Shown: one piece after another, positions 17,050-24,928 of the stretch
Layout: each line of letters starts with the position of its first letter
Numbering within the stretch: position 1 is the stretch's first letter
Assembly: GCF_017254915.1 (NCBI RefSeq)
Contig: NZ_JAFKCT010000006.1
Span: forward strand, 124,001 to 188,000
From: Algoriphagus oliviformis
GTDB taxonomy: Bacteria > Bacteroidota > Bacteroidia > Cytophagales > Cyclobacteriaceae
Direction: 5' to 3'
DNA length: 64,000 nt
Translations under genes and position numbers: made by a program
The notes under the pieces: generated by a model
Database searches by the model: none
What the model was told of the DNA's origin: nothing
Seen by the model: the letters and a program-made list of their open reading frames with translations, nothing else

Positions 17050-17504
17050 GGATTGTTCGTTTTGGAACAGCTTTTTAAAAATCCCTCAGGAAATCAGATT
17101 AATAATACACAAATACCGAAAAATTGGGCGGATGATTGACATTTTTTATGATCAGGGAAAAGAATCGTCGAGGGCCGGCTTCTCCGACATGCCTCCTCGC
17201 GATCACTGCACGCCACTTTACAACCTTCCTTCTTCTACAGCATCCGACATCCCACAATTACGATTTACGAAGTACGATTTACGACGTCCCTGTCTTCCGT
17301 CTCCGTCCTTCCGTCCATCAAACCACCCGACATCGGTCAACCGACAAACGATTCACGACCTCCTCGCGATCACTGCACGCCACTTTACAACCTTCCAACT
17401 TTACAACCTTCCTTCTCCTACAGCATCCGACATCCCACAATTACGATTTCCTAAATACGATTTACGATGTCCCTGTCTTCCGTCTCCGGTCTTCCAGCTT
17501 CGCT
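17050..17504. repeat. Intergenic gap with a duplicated 115-130 bp block
   Basis: About 455 bases without a gene. A block starting CCTCCTCGCGATCACTGC occurs at 17192-17305 and again at 17359-17488. The second copy has an extra 16 bases (AACTTTACAACCTTCC), itself a local duplication, and a few substitutions. The blocks contain words such as ATTACGATTTACGA and CATCCGACATCCC, which also appear near 18130 and 47480. The DNA looks like nested low-complexity repeats, not a gene or regulator. Confidence 0.75.
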
Positions 17505-18116
17505 TCAGTGCATGCGGTCGCCTCGCACGCCAAGCTGCCTCAACACCGCCGCCTCGTATTCCAGCCACTCTTGCCAGCGCCTATTGACCTTGTCCGCGTC
17601 CTGATATTTTCTCGCCAACTCGATGAAGGTCACATAGTGCCCCGCTTCTGAAATCATGAGTTCATAATAAAACTTCTGCAGCTCCTCGTCCGCGATGTTT
17701 TTGGACAAAAGCTTGAATCGCTCGCAGCTCCTGGCCTCGATCAGCGCGTTGAGCAGCAGCTGTTCGGTAAGCTGCTGCATCCGGCTTCCTCCCTTTTTCA
17801 CAAACTCGGCCAGCTTGATGACATACTCGTCCTTGCGGGGAGGGCCAAACTTCATCCCTCTTTTGCGAAGCTGCTCCAGCACCCGCTCGAAGTGCCCCCA
17901 CTCCTCGGCCACGATCGGAGTCAGGGTATCGACGATCTCGTCCAGGTCATTGAATCGGAGGATCAGGCTGATGCAGGAGGAAGCGGCCTTTTGCTCACAG
18001 TAGGCATGGTCCACGAGAATATCCTCCAGTTGCATCTCCGCGATATCGACCCAACGTGGATCAGTCGGCAGCTTCAGGTGAAGCATTTTCTCTCTGGTGC
18101 TTTCTTCCCAAGACAT
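17505..18116 (-). CDS. miaE: tRNA-(ms2io6A)-hydroxylase-like diiron protein
   Basis: A 203-residue four-helix-bundle diiron protein matching MiaE, which hydroxylates the isopentenyl group of ms2i6A37 in tRNA. Carboxylate and histidine ligands appear in the expected order: DHAYCEQKAA near residue 40, VAEEWGHFERVLEQL near 70-85, LLNALIEARSCERFKLL near 125 and SEAGHYVTFIELA near 155. Oxygen and iron are required. It is a monocistronic gene flanked on both sides by repeat-rich gaps. Confidence 0.87.
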   Translation of the reverse strand: MSWEESTREKMLHLKLPTDPRWVDIAEMQLEDILVDHAYCEQKAASSCISLILRFNDLDEIVDTLTPIVAEEWGHFERVLEQLRKRGMKFGPPRKDEYVIKLAEFVKKGGSRMQQLTEQLLLNALIEARSCERFKLLSKNIADEELQKFYYELMISEAGHYVTFIELARKYQDADKVNRRWQEWLEYEAAVLRQLGVRGDRMH

Positions 18117-18124
18117 GGTATTTC

Positions 18125-18250
18125 GGATTTTTGATTTACGATTTACGGACTTTCCCTCTGCGATTGCGTGCCTTCGATATACGCTACTCTGTAGCTCCAG
18201 TGCTCAGGCTGACATCCTACTTCCCGACTTCCTACTCCCCAGCTTCCGGA
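18125..18250. repeat. Low-complexity dispersed repeat between miaE and the porin gene
   Basis: Contains GATTTACGATTTACGG and then pyrimidine-rich text (CCTACTTCCCGACTTCC) whose reverse complement matches the repeat after glgB over about 20 bases. It belongs with the same scattered families as the neighbouring 17.1-17.5 kb block. Confidence 0.5.
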
Positions 18251-18253
18251 CCT

Positions 18254-20194
18254 TTAGTCAAACAAATACCAAGTAATCCCCAAATCCAAGAAAGAGCGGT
18301 AGCCGGTATAGTCCGGCGTCACAAAATAGCCTTCCTTGTCCATCAGACCTGCGTTTAAGTGATTGTATTTGAAGAGCACGCGGGTACGGTTGATGCGGAA
18401 ATCGAGAAACAAGTCCGCTATGGGATAGGCATAGACCTCGAAGGTATTTTGCAGGTAAAACTGCTGAAAGGATGGATTGTAGGCCTCTGCATAATACGAA
18501 GACTTGTACCTGATGTCCACTCCCAGCTGCACGAAGACGTTTTCGTTGAACATCGGGCTGTCAAAGTAGAATCGGGTGTTGGCATAGAGCTGGGGAACCC
18601 GGAAATTGTCCGCCCCTTCTCCCGAAATCTCCGTGAACACCGCCTCCACATCCCAGCGAAATTTCCTTCCGATCTGGAAATTGGCGATCAGTCCCGGCAT
18701 GAGCATATAGGCCTCGCCGCTGGCTTGCGTGGCGATCTTTTCCTCGTTGAAAAAGACATAATTATTCACCCGGTTGATGGTCAGGTTGGGGCGCAGGCTG
18801 ATTTTGTCAAAGTCCAGCTTGATGCGGCCTTTGATCTGGTCCACGCCGATGTTGTCAAAATCATTTTCCCAACGGTAGTGGTTGCCGTAGTAGATCTGCT
18901 GCTGGGAAGTGGGCTTATACAGCGCCTTGGTATACTCCAGCTCCAGCCAGGGCGACACAAAGAGCCCATGAATGCGGAACGCTCCCGGTATAAGATACTC
19001 CCCGTCCGCGCTCAGCGACCATCTGTCGGAAATCTTACCGATGAGCTCGCCGCCGATATAGACCTCATTGAAGGCCTCCTTTTTTTCCGGAAAAAAGAGG
19101 CTCTCCATACGTCCATTTCGGATGCGCGTGAAGGCGTTGTAGTAAAAACCCTTGTAGGATCCCTTGACCCCAAACTCGTTTCTCCACTCTTTGAAGTCGC
19201 TTTCGTTGCGGGTGGTGTCCGGCGTATTCAGTCTTTCCCGATTGAAAAACAGTGAATCCGATGTCGTCAAATCCGTCTCGAAAACCATATTCTGGTTTCG
19301 GTTGTCAAAGGTGTGGTGGATCTGCAGGCCGTTGCCCAGCTTGTACTCGTGGTAGATGTGATAGTCCTGCCTTAGGTCTCTCGCCCGGGAATTGTGCAGC
19401 CAGACTTTCGCGTCCTCGTAGGTAAAATACAGGGAAGTGGAGTCCACCTCGGGAGGGATGATGCCCCCGATCTCATTGACTACATGCCGCATTCTGGAAA
19501 AGGCCCCGAGGAGCCAATACTTCCCGTTTTCGGAGCGGTAGTTGGTGTGGAAGGTGTAGGCGTTTTGCTCTGCCATGTGGTCATCCCTGTCCGTCGGATT
19601 GAGGGTCTTGCGGATGCGCTCGGTGTGGAGCTCAAACCCTACGTTCCAGCGGGGATTGATATTCCTCGCAAAGGCAATGTCGAGCATGTTTCTATTGCCG
19701 CCTCCGAAAAAAGCCGACATCTCGGTAAACGGGGACTTCGTGTCAAAATAGCGCCGCTTGGCCGGATCGTGGTAGTACAGGTCGTAGGCCTGATATCCAG
19801 ACCGCAGACCGATCATCTCCGGGATTTCATAGAAAACCGGCTTGGCCGCACTCCCTATGTTTCCGAGATCCTGGTATTTCCAGCCACCTTTGGAGACTGG
19901 GTCATAGTTGTGGAAGTTTGTGAGCGCTGTATCCTGCTCGTAGAGCTTGAGGCGGTTTCGCTTGAGGTCTTTTTCGAAGTAGAAAAGCGAGGTCTTCGGA
20001 CCGTACACCTGGCGGGTACTGTCGTCCAGCAGGGGTCGCCGCCCGTCCGACTGCTCCTCTTCCCCGGGATCAGTCTGCTCCCGGTTGGCTTGGCCAGTCC
20101 CGGTATTGGACTGGGGAATGGGACGCTGGGCAAAAAGAGCCTGAGTCGCCAGCATCGCAAACAAAAATCCAAAGACTAAACCTCTTCTGATCAC
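18254..20194 (-). CDS. Outer-membrane 'putative porin' of Bacteroidota
   Basis: A 646-residue outer-membrane protein with a signal peptide (FGFLFAMLATQALFAQ) and a low-complexity periplasmic-like stretch to about residue 65. The remainder is alternating aromatic strands in the style of a large beta-barrel and ends in phenylalanine-aspartate (GITWYLFD). Blocks such as LGNIGSAAKPVFYEIP and NPRWNVGFELHTERI match the Bacteroidota 'putative porin' family. The cargo is unknown. Its start overlaps the lpxK stop by four bases, so the two genes form one unit. Confidence 0.85.
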   Translation of the reverse strand: MIRRGLVFGFLFAMLATQALFAQRPIPQSNTGTGQANREQTDPGEEEQSDGRRPLLDDSTRQVYGPKTSLFYFEKDLKRNRLKLYEQDTALTNFHNYDPVSKGGWKYQDLGNIGSAAKPVFYEIPEMIGLRSGYQAYDLYYHDPAKRRYFDTKSPFTEMSAFFGGGNRNMLDIAFARNINPRWNVGFELHTERIRKTLNPTDRDDHMAEQNAYTFHTNYRSENGKYWLLGAFSRMRHVVNEIGGIIPPEVDSTSLYFTYEDAKVWLHNSRARDLRQDYHIYHEYKLGNGLQIHHTFDNRNQNMVFETDLTTSDSLFFNRERLNTPDTTRNESDFKEWRNEFGVKGSYKGFYYNAFTRIRNGRMESLFFPEKKEAFNEVYIGGELIGKISDRWSLSADGEYLIPGAFRIHGLFVSPWLELEYTKALYKPTSQQQIYYGNHYRWENDFDNIGVDQIKGRIKLDFDKISLRPNLTINRVNNYVFFNEEKIATQASGEAYMLMPGLIANFQIGRKFRWDVEAVFTEISGEGADNFRVPQLYANTRFYFDSPMFNENVFVQLGVDIRYKSSYYAEAYNPSFQQFYLQNTFEVYAYPIADLFLDFRINRTRVLFKYNHLNAGLMDKEGYFVTPDYTGYRSFLDLGITWYLFD

Positions 20195-21234
20195 TTCTTT
20201 CTGAATTTTTCCCGGATGTAGCTGAGCAGCATTTGCTTGTCTTCTGGTTCAAACCTTGCCTCTACAGGCAGGACAAAAATCGGAATTTCCCCCAAAAAAC
20301 CCCGATTTGCCAGAGATTTAAGTTTGACGGCGTCCTTTTCTGTAGTCAGGAGAACGGGGCTTTTCCCGGGATGTTTTTGCGAGACGCCTGCTATTTTGTC
20401 CAGCTCCGGTCCCTCGTAGTCGTGATGGTCCGGAAAGGCCAAAACCTCCAGCACATCAAACGCCTCCCTGCAATACTCCACAAATAGCCGGTCATCCGCC
20501 AGGCCGGAAAGGAGAACCACGGATCCGGAGAAGGCCACATCATGCCCCAGGGCATAAGGAGTTCCGTAGTCTATTTTGGAGAAAAGCACCGCTGTATCGG
20601 GAGAAAGATACCGTCGAAGTCCCTGCACCGTCTTTTGTTTTTGCGCGGGCGAAAGGTCTCGCGGACATTTGGTCACCACCACCAGGTCCGCACGTCTGGC
20701 GCCAGGCCTGCTTTCTCTCAGTCTCCCCACGGGCAAAATAAAGTCCCGCGAGAAAGGCATCGAAAACGGGGTCAAAAGAATATAGGCGTCGCCCCTCAGT
20801 CTGCGGTGTTGAAACGCGTCGTCCAACACCACCAAGTCGAGTTCTTTTTCTCGGGCGATCCTCTCCAAGGCCGCGACCCTATCCTCCCCCACAAAGACCG
20901 GCACCTCACCGCCAAACTTTCTGAAAATCTGCAGGGGCTCGTCCCCCACCTCCTCCGCAGTGCTATCCGGATTCGCGGCAAGGAAACCTTTGCTTTTCCT
21001 CCCATAGCCCCTGCTCAGGGATGCAATTCGCAGCCCGTCTCTCAGGTTTTTGATCAGGAATTCGACCATGGGAGTCTTGCCAGTTCCGCCTACACTCAGA
21101 TTGCCGACGATCAGGGTGGGCACGGGAGAGCGGAAGCTTTTGAGCAGGCCCAGGTCATACAGCCAATTGCGGATGCCAGTCACGACACGGAAAATCAGCG
21201 CAAAAGGAGCAAGCAGAAAGGCATACCAGGGCAT
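20191..21234 (-). CDS. lpxK: Tetraacyldisaccharide 4'-kinase
   Basis: Phosphorylates lipid A disaccharide at the 4' position in the inner membrane, the sixth step of the Raetz pathway. The 347-residue product begins with a membrane helix (WYAFLLAPFALIFRVVTGI), then the P-loop VGNLSVGGTGKTPMVEFL about residues 42-59. LDLVVLDDAFQHRRLRGD holds the conserved DDxxQH motif, and ILLTPFSMPFSRDFILPVGRLRE is family-specific. The upstream divergent Nif3 gene starts 41 bases away. It is first in a two-gene unit with the porin. Confidence 0.95.
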   Translation of the reverse strand: MPWYAFLLAPFALIFRVVTGIRNWLYDLGLLKSFRSPVPTLIVGNLSVGGTGKTPMVEFLIKNLRDGLRIASLSRGYGRKSKGFLAANPDSTAEEVGDEPLQIFRKFGGEVPVFVGEDRVAALERIAREKELDLVVLDDAFQHRRLRGDAYILLTPFSMPFSRDFILPVGRLRESRPGARRADLVVVTKCPRDLSPAQKQKTVQGLRRYLSPDTAVLFSKIDYGTPYALGHDVAFSGSVVLLSGLADDRLFVEYCREAFDVLEVLAFPDHHDYEGPELDKIAGVSQKHPGKSPVLLTTEKDAVKLKSLANRGFLGEIPIFVLPVEARFEPEDKQMLLSYIREKFRKK

Positions 21235-21247
21235 TGGCAGGAATTGC

Positions 21248-21255
21248 TATTTTTG
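21248..21255 (+). promoter_or_regulatory. Candidate Bacteroidota -7 box for the nif3-like gene
   Basis: TATTTTTG matches TAnnTTTG and lies 20 bases before the chosen ATG at 21276. The upstream TTG at 21234 is only 11 bases away, so the -33 element is not at the usual distance. Confidence 0.35.
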
Positions 21256-21275
21256 ACCAAAGAAAACGAAAAATT

Positions 21276-22376
21276 ATGGGATACAGGATTCAGGATGTGA
21301 TTTCTTGCCTGGAGCGGCTCGCCCCTCCGGCCTATCAGGAAAGCTACGACAATGCCACGCTGATCTGCGGGGAAAGAGGCGCTGCCCTCACCGGGGTCTT
21401 GTGTACCCTCGACTGCACGGAGGCCATCGTAGAGGAAGCCATCGCACTGGGAGCCAACCTCATCGTGGCCCATCATCCCATCGTCTTCAAAGGCCTGAAA
21501 AGCCTCACCGGTCGCAACTACGTGGAACGCACGGTGATCAAAGCCCTCAAAAACGACATCGCCATCTATGCCATCCACACCAACCTCGACCATGTGGCAA
21601 ACGGGGTAAACAAACGCATCTGCGACCGACTCGGCCTCAACCAAACCAAGATCCTCCAGCCCAAACGCCAAATCCTCAACAAACTGGTCTTCTTCGTCCC
21701 TCCCACAGCCAAGGACGGGGTGCTTCAGGCGGTCTTTGACGCAGGTGCCGGACAGATCGGAGAATACAAGGACTGCTCCTTCCAGCTCGAGGGGATGGGG
21801 ACTTTTACCCCATCTGAGGCCGCAAATCCACACTTGGGCGAGCGGGGTATTCCGCAAACCGAAAAAGAAATCCGGGTCGAGGTGATTTTACCGACTTTCC
21901 AAAGCAACAAGATCATCGCCGCGATGAAAAAAGCGCATCCCTACGAGGAAGTCGCCTATTACCTTTCTGCCTTGGAAAATGAAAACCAGGAAGTCGGGGC
22001 AGGCATGGTCGGCCTGCTGGAACGCCCGATGGACGAGCTGCAGTTTTTGGATTATTTGAAGGAAAAAATGAACCTCTCCGTCATCAAACACACCGCTCCC
22101 AAAGGCGGAAAAATCAGCAAAGTAGCCGTATGTGGCGGGGCGGGCATATTCCTCCTGTCCGACGCCAAACGCGCCGGTGCGGACGCCTTTGTGACCGCTG
22201 ACGTCAAATACCATGAGTTTTTCGATGCCGAGGGCCAGCTGATACTTTGTGACATAGGGCATTATGAAAGTGAAATTTTCACAAAAGAATTACTCGGGGA
22301 GTTTTTGTCACAAAATTTCCCTAATATTGCACTCTATTTGACAAAAGTAGTTACTAATCCCACATCCTACCGATAG
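21276..22376 (+). CDS. Nif3-like dinuclear metal centre protein
   Basis: A 366-residue NIF3/YqfO-type protein. N-terminal LVIVAHHPIVFKGLK-like text (NLIVAHHPIVFKGLK) and AIHTNLDHVANGVN supply metal-binding histidines and aspartate. VTADVKYHEFFDAEGQ and CDIGHYESE near the end complete the site. Between the halves lies the PII/CutA-like insertion found in YqfO (VEVILPTF, KAHPYEEVAYYL). The biochemical role of the family is uncertain. ATG 21276 is preferred over an upstream TTG because alignment with the family starts at MGYRIQDVI. It is followed after three bases by the zinc-ribbon gene, a pairing common in many bacteria. Confidence 0.93.
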   Translation: MGYRIQDVISCLERLAPPAYQESYDNATLICGERGAALTGVLCTLDCTEAIVEEAIALGANLIVAHHPIVFKGLKSLTGRNYVERTVIKALKNDIAIYAIHTNLDHVANGVNKRICDRLGLNQTKILQPKRQILNKLVFFVPPTAKDGVLQAVFDAGAGQIGEYKDCSFQLEGMGTFTPSEAANPHLGERGIPQTEKEIRVEVILPTFQSNKIIAAMKKAHPYEEVAYYLSALENENQEVGAGMVGLLERPMDELQFLDYLKEKMNLSVIKHTAPKGGKISKVAVCGGAGIFLLSDAKRAGADAFVTADVKYHEFFDAEGQLILCDIGHYESEIFTKELLGEFLSQNFPNIALYLTKVVTNPTSYR

Positions 22377-22379
22377 TAC

Positions 22380-23150
22380 ATGGAAAGTACAGTAGCACAA
22401 AAACTAGAAGCTATCTACAACCTTCAACTTATAGATTCAAGACTAGATGCCATCGTAAAAGTAAGAGGAGCGCTTCCTGAGGAAGTCCAAGACCTCGAAG
22501 ATGAGATAGCAGGCTACGAAACCCGACTCGAAAAATTCCAGAACGACATTGAATCTTTCGAAGACGACATCAAACGGTTTAAGGACAACATCAAGGAATC
22601 CGAAAAGCTGATCAAAAAGTACCAGGAGCAGCAGATGAACGTACGCAACAACCGTGAGTACGATGCCATCACCAAGGAACTTGAGCTTCAGGATCTTGAA
22701 ATCCAGGTTTCCAAAAAGAAAATCGCGGAAGCCGGCGTGAAAATCGACCAAAAGAAGGCCGATCTCGACGAGCTGAGCAACACAATGAAGGATCGCCAAA
22801 AAGATCTGGACCTGAAAAAAGAAGAATTGGACACCATCGTGGCAGAAAGCGAGTCAGAAGAGTCCAAGCTTCAGTCTGAGCGTGACAAAGCCATCAAGAA
22901 AGTAGAAGACCGACTGGCCAAATCTTACACCAAGATCCGCGCAAACGCCAAAAACGGCCTTGCGGTAGTCATGGTAAAGAGAGGCGCCTGCGGCGGATGC
23001 TTCAACACCGTACCTCCTCAGAGACAGGCGGATATCCGGGAAAAGAAGAAACTCATCGTATGCGAACACTGCGGAAGAATCCTTGCCGGAGTGGAAGACG
23101 AGATCGAAGAGGAAGGAACAAAAACCAAGAAAAGAACAGCGAAAGCTTAA
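22380..23150 (+). CDS. Coiled-coil protein with C4 zinc ribbon (CT398-like)
   Basis: A 256-residue protein. Residues 10-180 form a long charged coiled coil (for example EDDIKRFKDNIKESEKLIKK). The C-terminus holds a zinc ribbon made of CGGC and CEHC motifs (RGACGGCFNTVPP, LIVCEHCGRILAG). The same organisation is known from CT398/FlgZ-like proteins. The molecular role is unclear, but the constant pairing with Nif3-like proteins suggests a linked function. A strong terminator follows. Confidence 0.9.
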   Translation: MESTVAQKLEAIYNLQLIDSRLDAIVKVRGALPEEVQDLEDEIAGYETRLEKFQNDIESFEDDIKRFKDNIKESEKLIKKYQEQQMNVRNNREYDAITKELELQDLEIQVSKKKIAEAGVKIDQKKADLDELSNTMKDRQKDLDLKKEELDTIVAESESEESKLQSERDKAIKKVEDRLAKSYTKIRANAKNGLAVVMVKRGACGGCFNTVPPQRQADIREKKKLIVCEHCGRILAGVEDEIEEEGTKTKKRTAKA

Positions 23151-23170
23151 TATCCCCCACTCATTGCAAA

Positions 23171-23204
23171 AATCCCCGAAGCCAGCTTCGGGGATTTTTT
23201 TTTA
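23171..23204 (+). terminator. Rho-independent terminator after the zinc-ribbon gene
   Basis: AATCCCCGAAG, CCAG loop region and CTTCGGGGATT form a perfect GC-rich stem followed by a run of nine or more T. The MITE-like element begins at the end of this T-run. Confidence 0.92.
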
Positions 23205-23364
23205 TGATTATCCGCTTTTATGCAAGTAGGCAGCCGTGACAACCCGAAAGAACGCTAAAATTGGGGCTTTGCCCTACTTCGGTCATCGGTCTTCCATCCT
23301 GCCTGAGCAGACAGGCCCGATTGAAGAAGCAAATTCGCTTACTGGCAAGATTGCGGATAATCAT
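23204..23364. mobile_element. MITE-like element, copy 1 (161 bp)
   Basis: The ends are perfect 12-bp inverted repeats, ATGATTATCCGC and GCGGATAATCAT. Similarity continues inward (GCAAGTAGGC against GCCAGTAAGC read inverted). The body is shared with the element at 38719-38928, including CGAAAGAACGCTAAAATTG, GCTTTGCCCTACTTCGGTC and GAAGAAGCAAATTCGC, and can fold into a long imperfect hairpin. It codes for nothing. T-runs flank both sides. Confidence 0.72.
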
Positions 23365-23422
23365 GTTTTTTTATCGGCATGCCGCTTGCATCGGCGATGG
23401 CAAAAACATTATATTGCTGGCA

Positions 23423-23863
23423 ATGAAAAGGTTTGCATTTCTTCTCTTGTTTCTGATTGGCTACCAGTCGGTGTCTGCAAAAGACCCCGAGTCCAAGACT
23501 TTCTTGGTGCTCTTCAAAACGAAAGAGCTCAAGGAGATCAAAACCAACATCCGGGCTATCGAGTCCCACTTCTCTACCGCCTTTGACACCAGGTACTACA
23601 CCGGCAATTCCGAGTTGGCTTTGCTGATTGAGATTCCAGCCTGCGACTTTGACGCCTGCTTTTTGGGGGAATTTCTAATTGAACTGGAAAATGGCCAGCG
23701 CGTGCAGCTGCAGCAGATCGCCTTTCGCCTGTATGACCTCACGGAAAACAAGGCGCTCCACCAGCAGTACCTTGCCCTCTACGAGGAAAGCCAGGTAGCC
23801 AAGAAAAAAGCCGCAAAGGCCGCTAAAGCTGACTCAGAGCAGCGAGGTGCCTCTGGTCATTAA
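23423..23863 (+). CDS. Small secreted protein of unknown function
   Basis: Not recognised. The 146-residue product has a clear signal peptide (MKRFAFLLLFLIGYQSVSA). A compact domain follows (KTFLVLFKTKELKEIKTN, SELALLIEIPACDFDACF), and the tail is rich in lysine and alanine (VAKKKAAKAAKADSEQ). Two cysteines, in CDFDAC, could form a disulfide or bind metal in the periplasm. The start ATG is chosen because the signal peptide begins there. The 3' end overlaps the convergent phosphatase gene by 41 bases. Confidence 0.68.
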   Translation: MKRFAFLLLFLIGYQSVSAKDPESKTFLVLFKTKELKEIKTNIRAIESHFSTAFDTRYYTGNSELALLIEIPACDFDACFLGEFLIELENGQRVQLQQIAFRLYDLTENKALHQQYLALYEESQVAKKKAAKAAKADSEQRGASGH

Positions 23864-24452
23864 AGCTCCCCACCTCAAATCCCCCATCTTCCCGCTGCTC
23901 CAGCAGATATAGGCACAGGTTATTGTGTTCGTATTGATCCATGTCCCTCAGGTCTGTATCCAGGATTAGGCTGAGGAAAATACGCATGGCACGCCCGTGC
24001 ATACACACCAAGATCGTCTCGCCGGGTCCGTCGAGGATCTTTCCTATCCCTACCCTCATCCGCTCTGCCACTACATTGGGGCTCTCCCCTCCTGCGATGG
24101 CGTAGTCGAGGTTGCCCTGCTGCCACTGGTGCAGCATGTGGCGATAGTACTCCCCCTCCTCCGGGGTCATCGGAGTGCCCTCGTAGTCGCCCCAGGAGAT
24201 CTCGTTGAGCTCTGGTAGCGTCCCGGTGGGAATCCCTAGATCTATGAATTGCTGGATAGACTGCTTGGTACGGATCAGGGCGGTGTGATAGGCCTGGTCA
24301 AACTCGACATCCTTGTAGGCCTCAAAAAATGCGTTCGCCTGTGCTTGGCCAGTTCCGTTGATCGGGGCGTCGATGCCGCTGCCCTGCACTACTCCCTGGA
24401 GGTTAAAATCCGTCTGTCCGTGTCGTACGAGGTAAATTTTTTTTCGGTTCAA
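23823..24452 (-). CDS. Histidine phosphatase family protein
   Basis: A 209-residue enzyme of the phosphoglycerate-mutase-like superfamily. The phospho-accepting histidine is in YLVRHGQTDFNLQG (about residue 10), and the second catalytic histidine is in ILVCMHGRAMRIFLSL. GPGETI and NEISWGDYEGTPM are further family blocks. Substrate is not predictable; members include CobC, GpmB-like and other phosphatases. Its last 41 bases lie under the end of the convergent secreted-protein gene. Confidence 0.9.
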   Translation of the reverse strand: MNRKKIYLVRHGQTDFNLQGVVQGSGIDAPINGTGQAQANAFFEAYKDVEFDQAYHTALIRTKQSIQQFIDLGIPTGTLPELNEISWGDYEGTPMTPEEGEYYRHMLHQWQQGNLDYAIAGGESPNVVAERMRVGIGKILDGPGETILVCMHGRAMRIFLSLILDTDLRDMDQYEHNNLCLYLLEQREDGGFEVGSFNDQRHLAALSQL

Positions 24453-24505
24453 GTTTCTCTATTTTTGTCCGTCGCCCAAATAAACTTCATTTAACCCAGA
24501 TTTTC

Positions 24506-24928
24506 ATGGTTTTTCTTTCCAGTCCTTCCCTGGACCAACTGAACCAAAGCCGAAACGAAACGATGATCCAGCACCTTGGAATCGAGTTTACGGCCATAGG
24601 AGAAGACTATCTGGAAGCCACCATGCCCGTCGACGCGCGAACCAAGCAGCCCACGGGCTTGTTACATGGCGGTGCTAGTGTAGCATTGGCCGAGACGCTC
24701 GGCAGCCTGGCGGCATCGCTCACCCTAGACCTTTCCAAACAAGCCTGCGTGGGACTGGAAATCAACGCCAATCATGTTCGCGCCGTAAGGGAGGGAAAAG
24801 TCAAAGGCATCGCCAAACCCGTCCACATCGGAAAATCCACCCAAATCTGGGAAATCAAGATCTACGACGGGTCGGAAAAACTCTGCTGCATCAGCCGGAT
24901 CACCATGGCTATTCTGGAGAAAAAATGA
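24506..24928 (+). CDS. menI: Hotdog-fold thioesterase, probable DHNA-CoA hydrolase
   Basis: A 140-residue PaaI/YdiI-type hotdog protein. PTGLLHGGASVALAETLGSLAA carries the family's active-site histidine-glycine-glycine and glutamate, and later VKGIAKPVHIGKSTQIWEIKI forms the beta-sheet. Family members hydrolyse 1,4-dihydroxy-2-naphthoyl-CoA in menaquinone synthesis. Position at the head of menF-menD, with ATGA overlap to menF, supports that role here; the symbol is inferred from context. Confidence 0.85.
   Translation: MVFLSSPSLDQLNQSRNETMIQHLGIEFTAIGEDYLEATMPVDARTKQPTGLLHGGASVALAETLGSLAASLTLDLSKQACVGLEINANHVRAVREGKVKGIAKPVHIGKSTQIWEIKIYDGSEKLCCISRITMAILEKK

Noticed and set aside
17136..17651. 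Plus-strand frames across the duplicated block
   Set aside because: Their repeated peptides arise from the DNA duplication and continue antisense into miaE.
18359..20179. Two plus-strand open frames opposite the porin gene
   Set aside because: Antisense shadows of the barrel gene, without signal peptide or recognisable domains.
23204..23364. Element as part of the coding sequence of the small secreted protein
   Set aside because: The in-frame extension upstream of ATG 23423 is MITE sequence; the signal peptide starts at that ATG.
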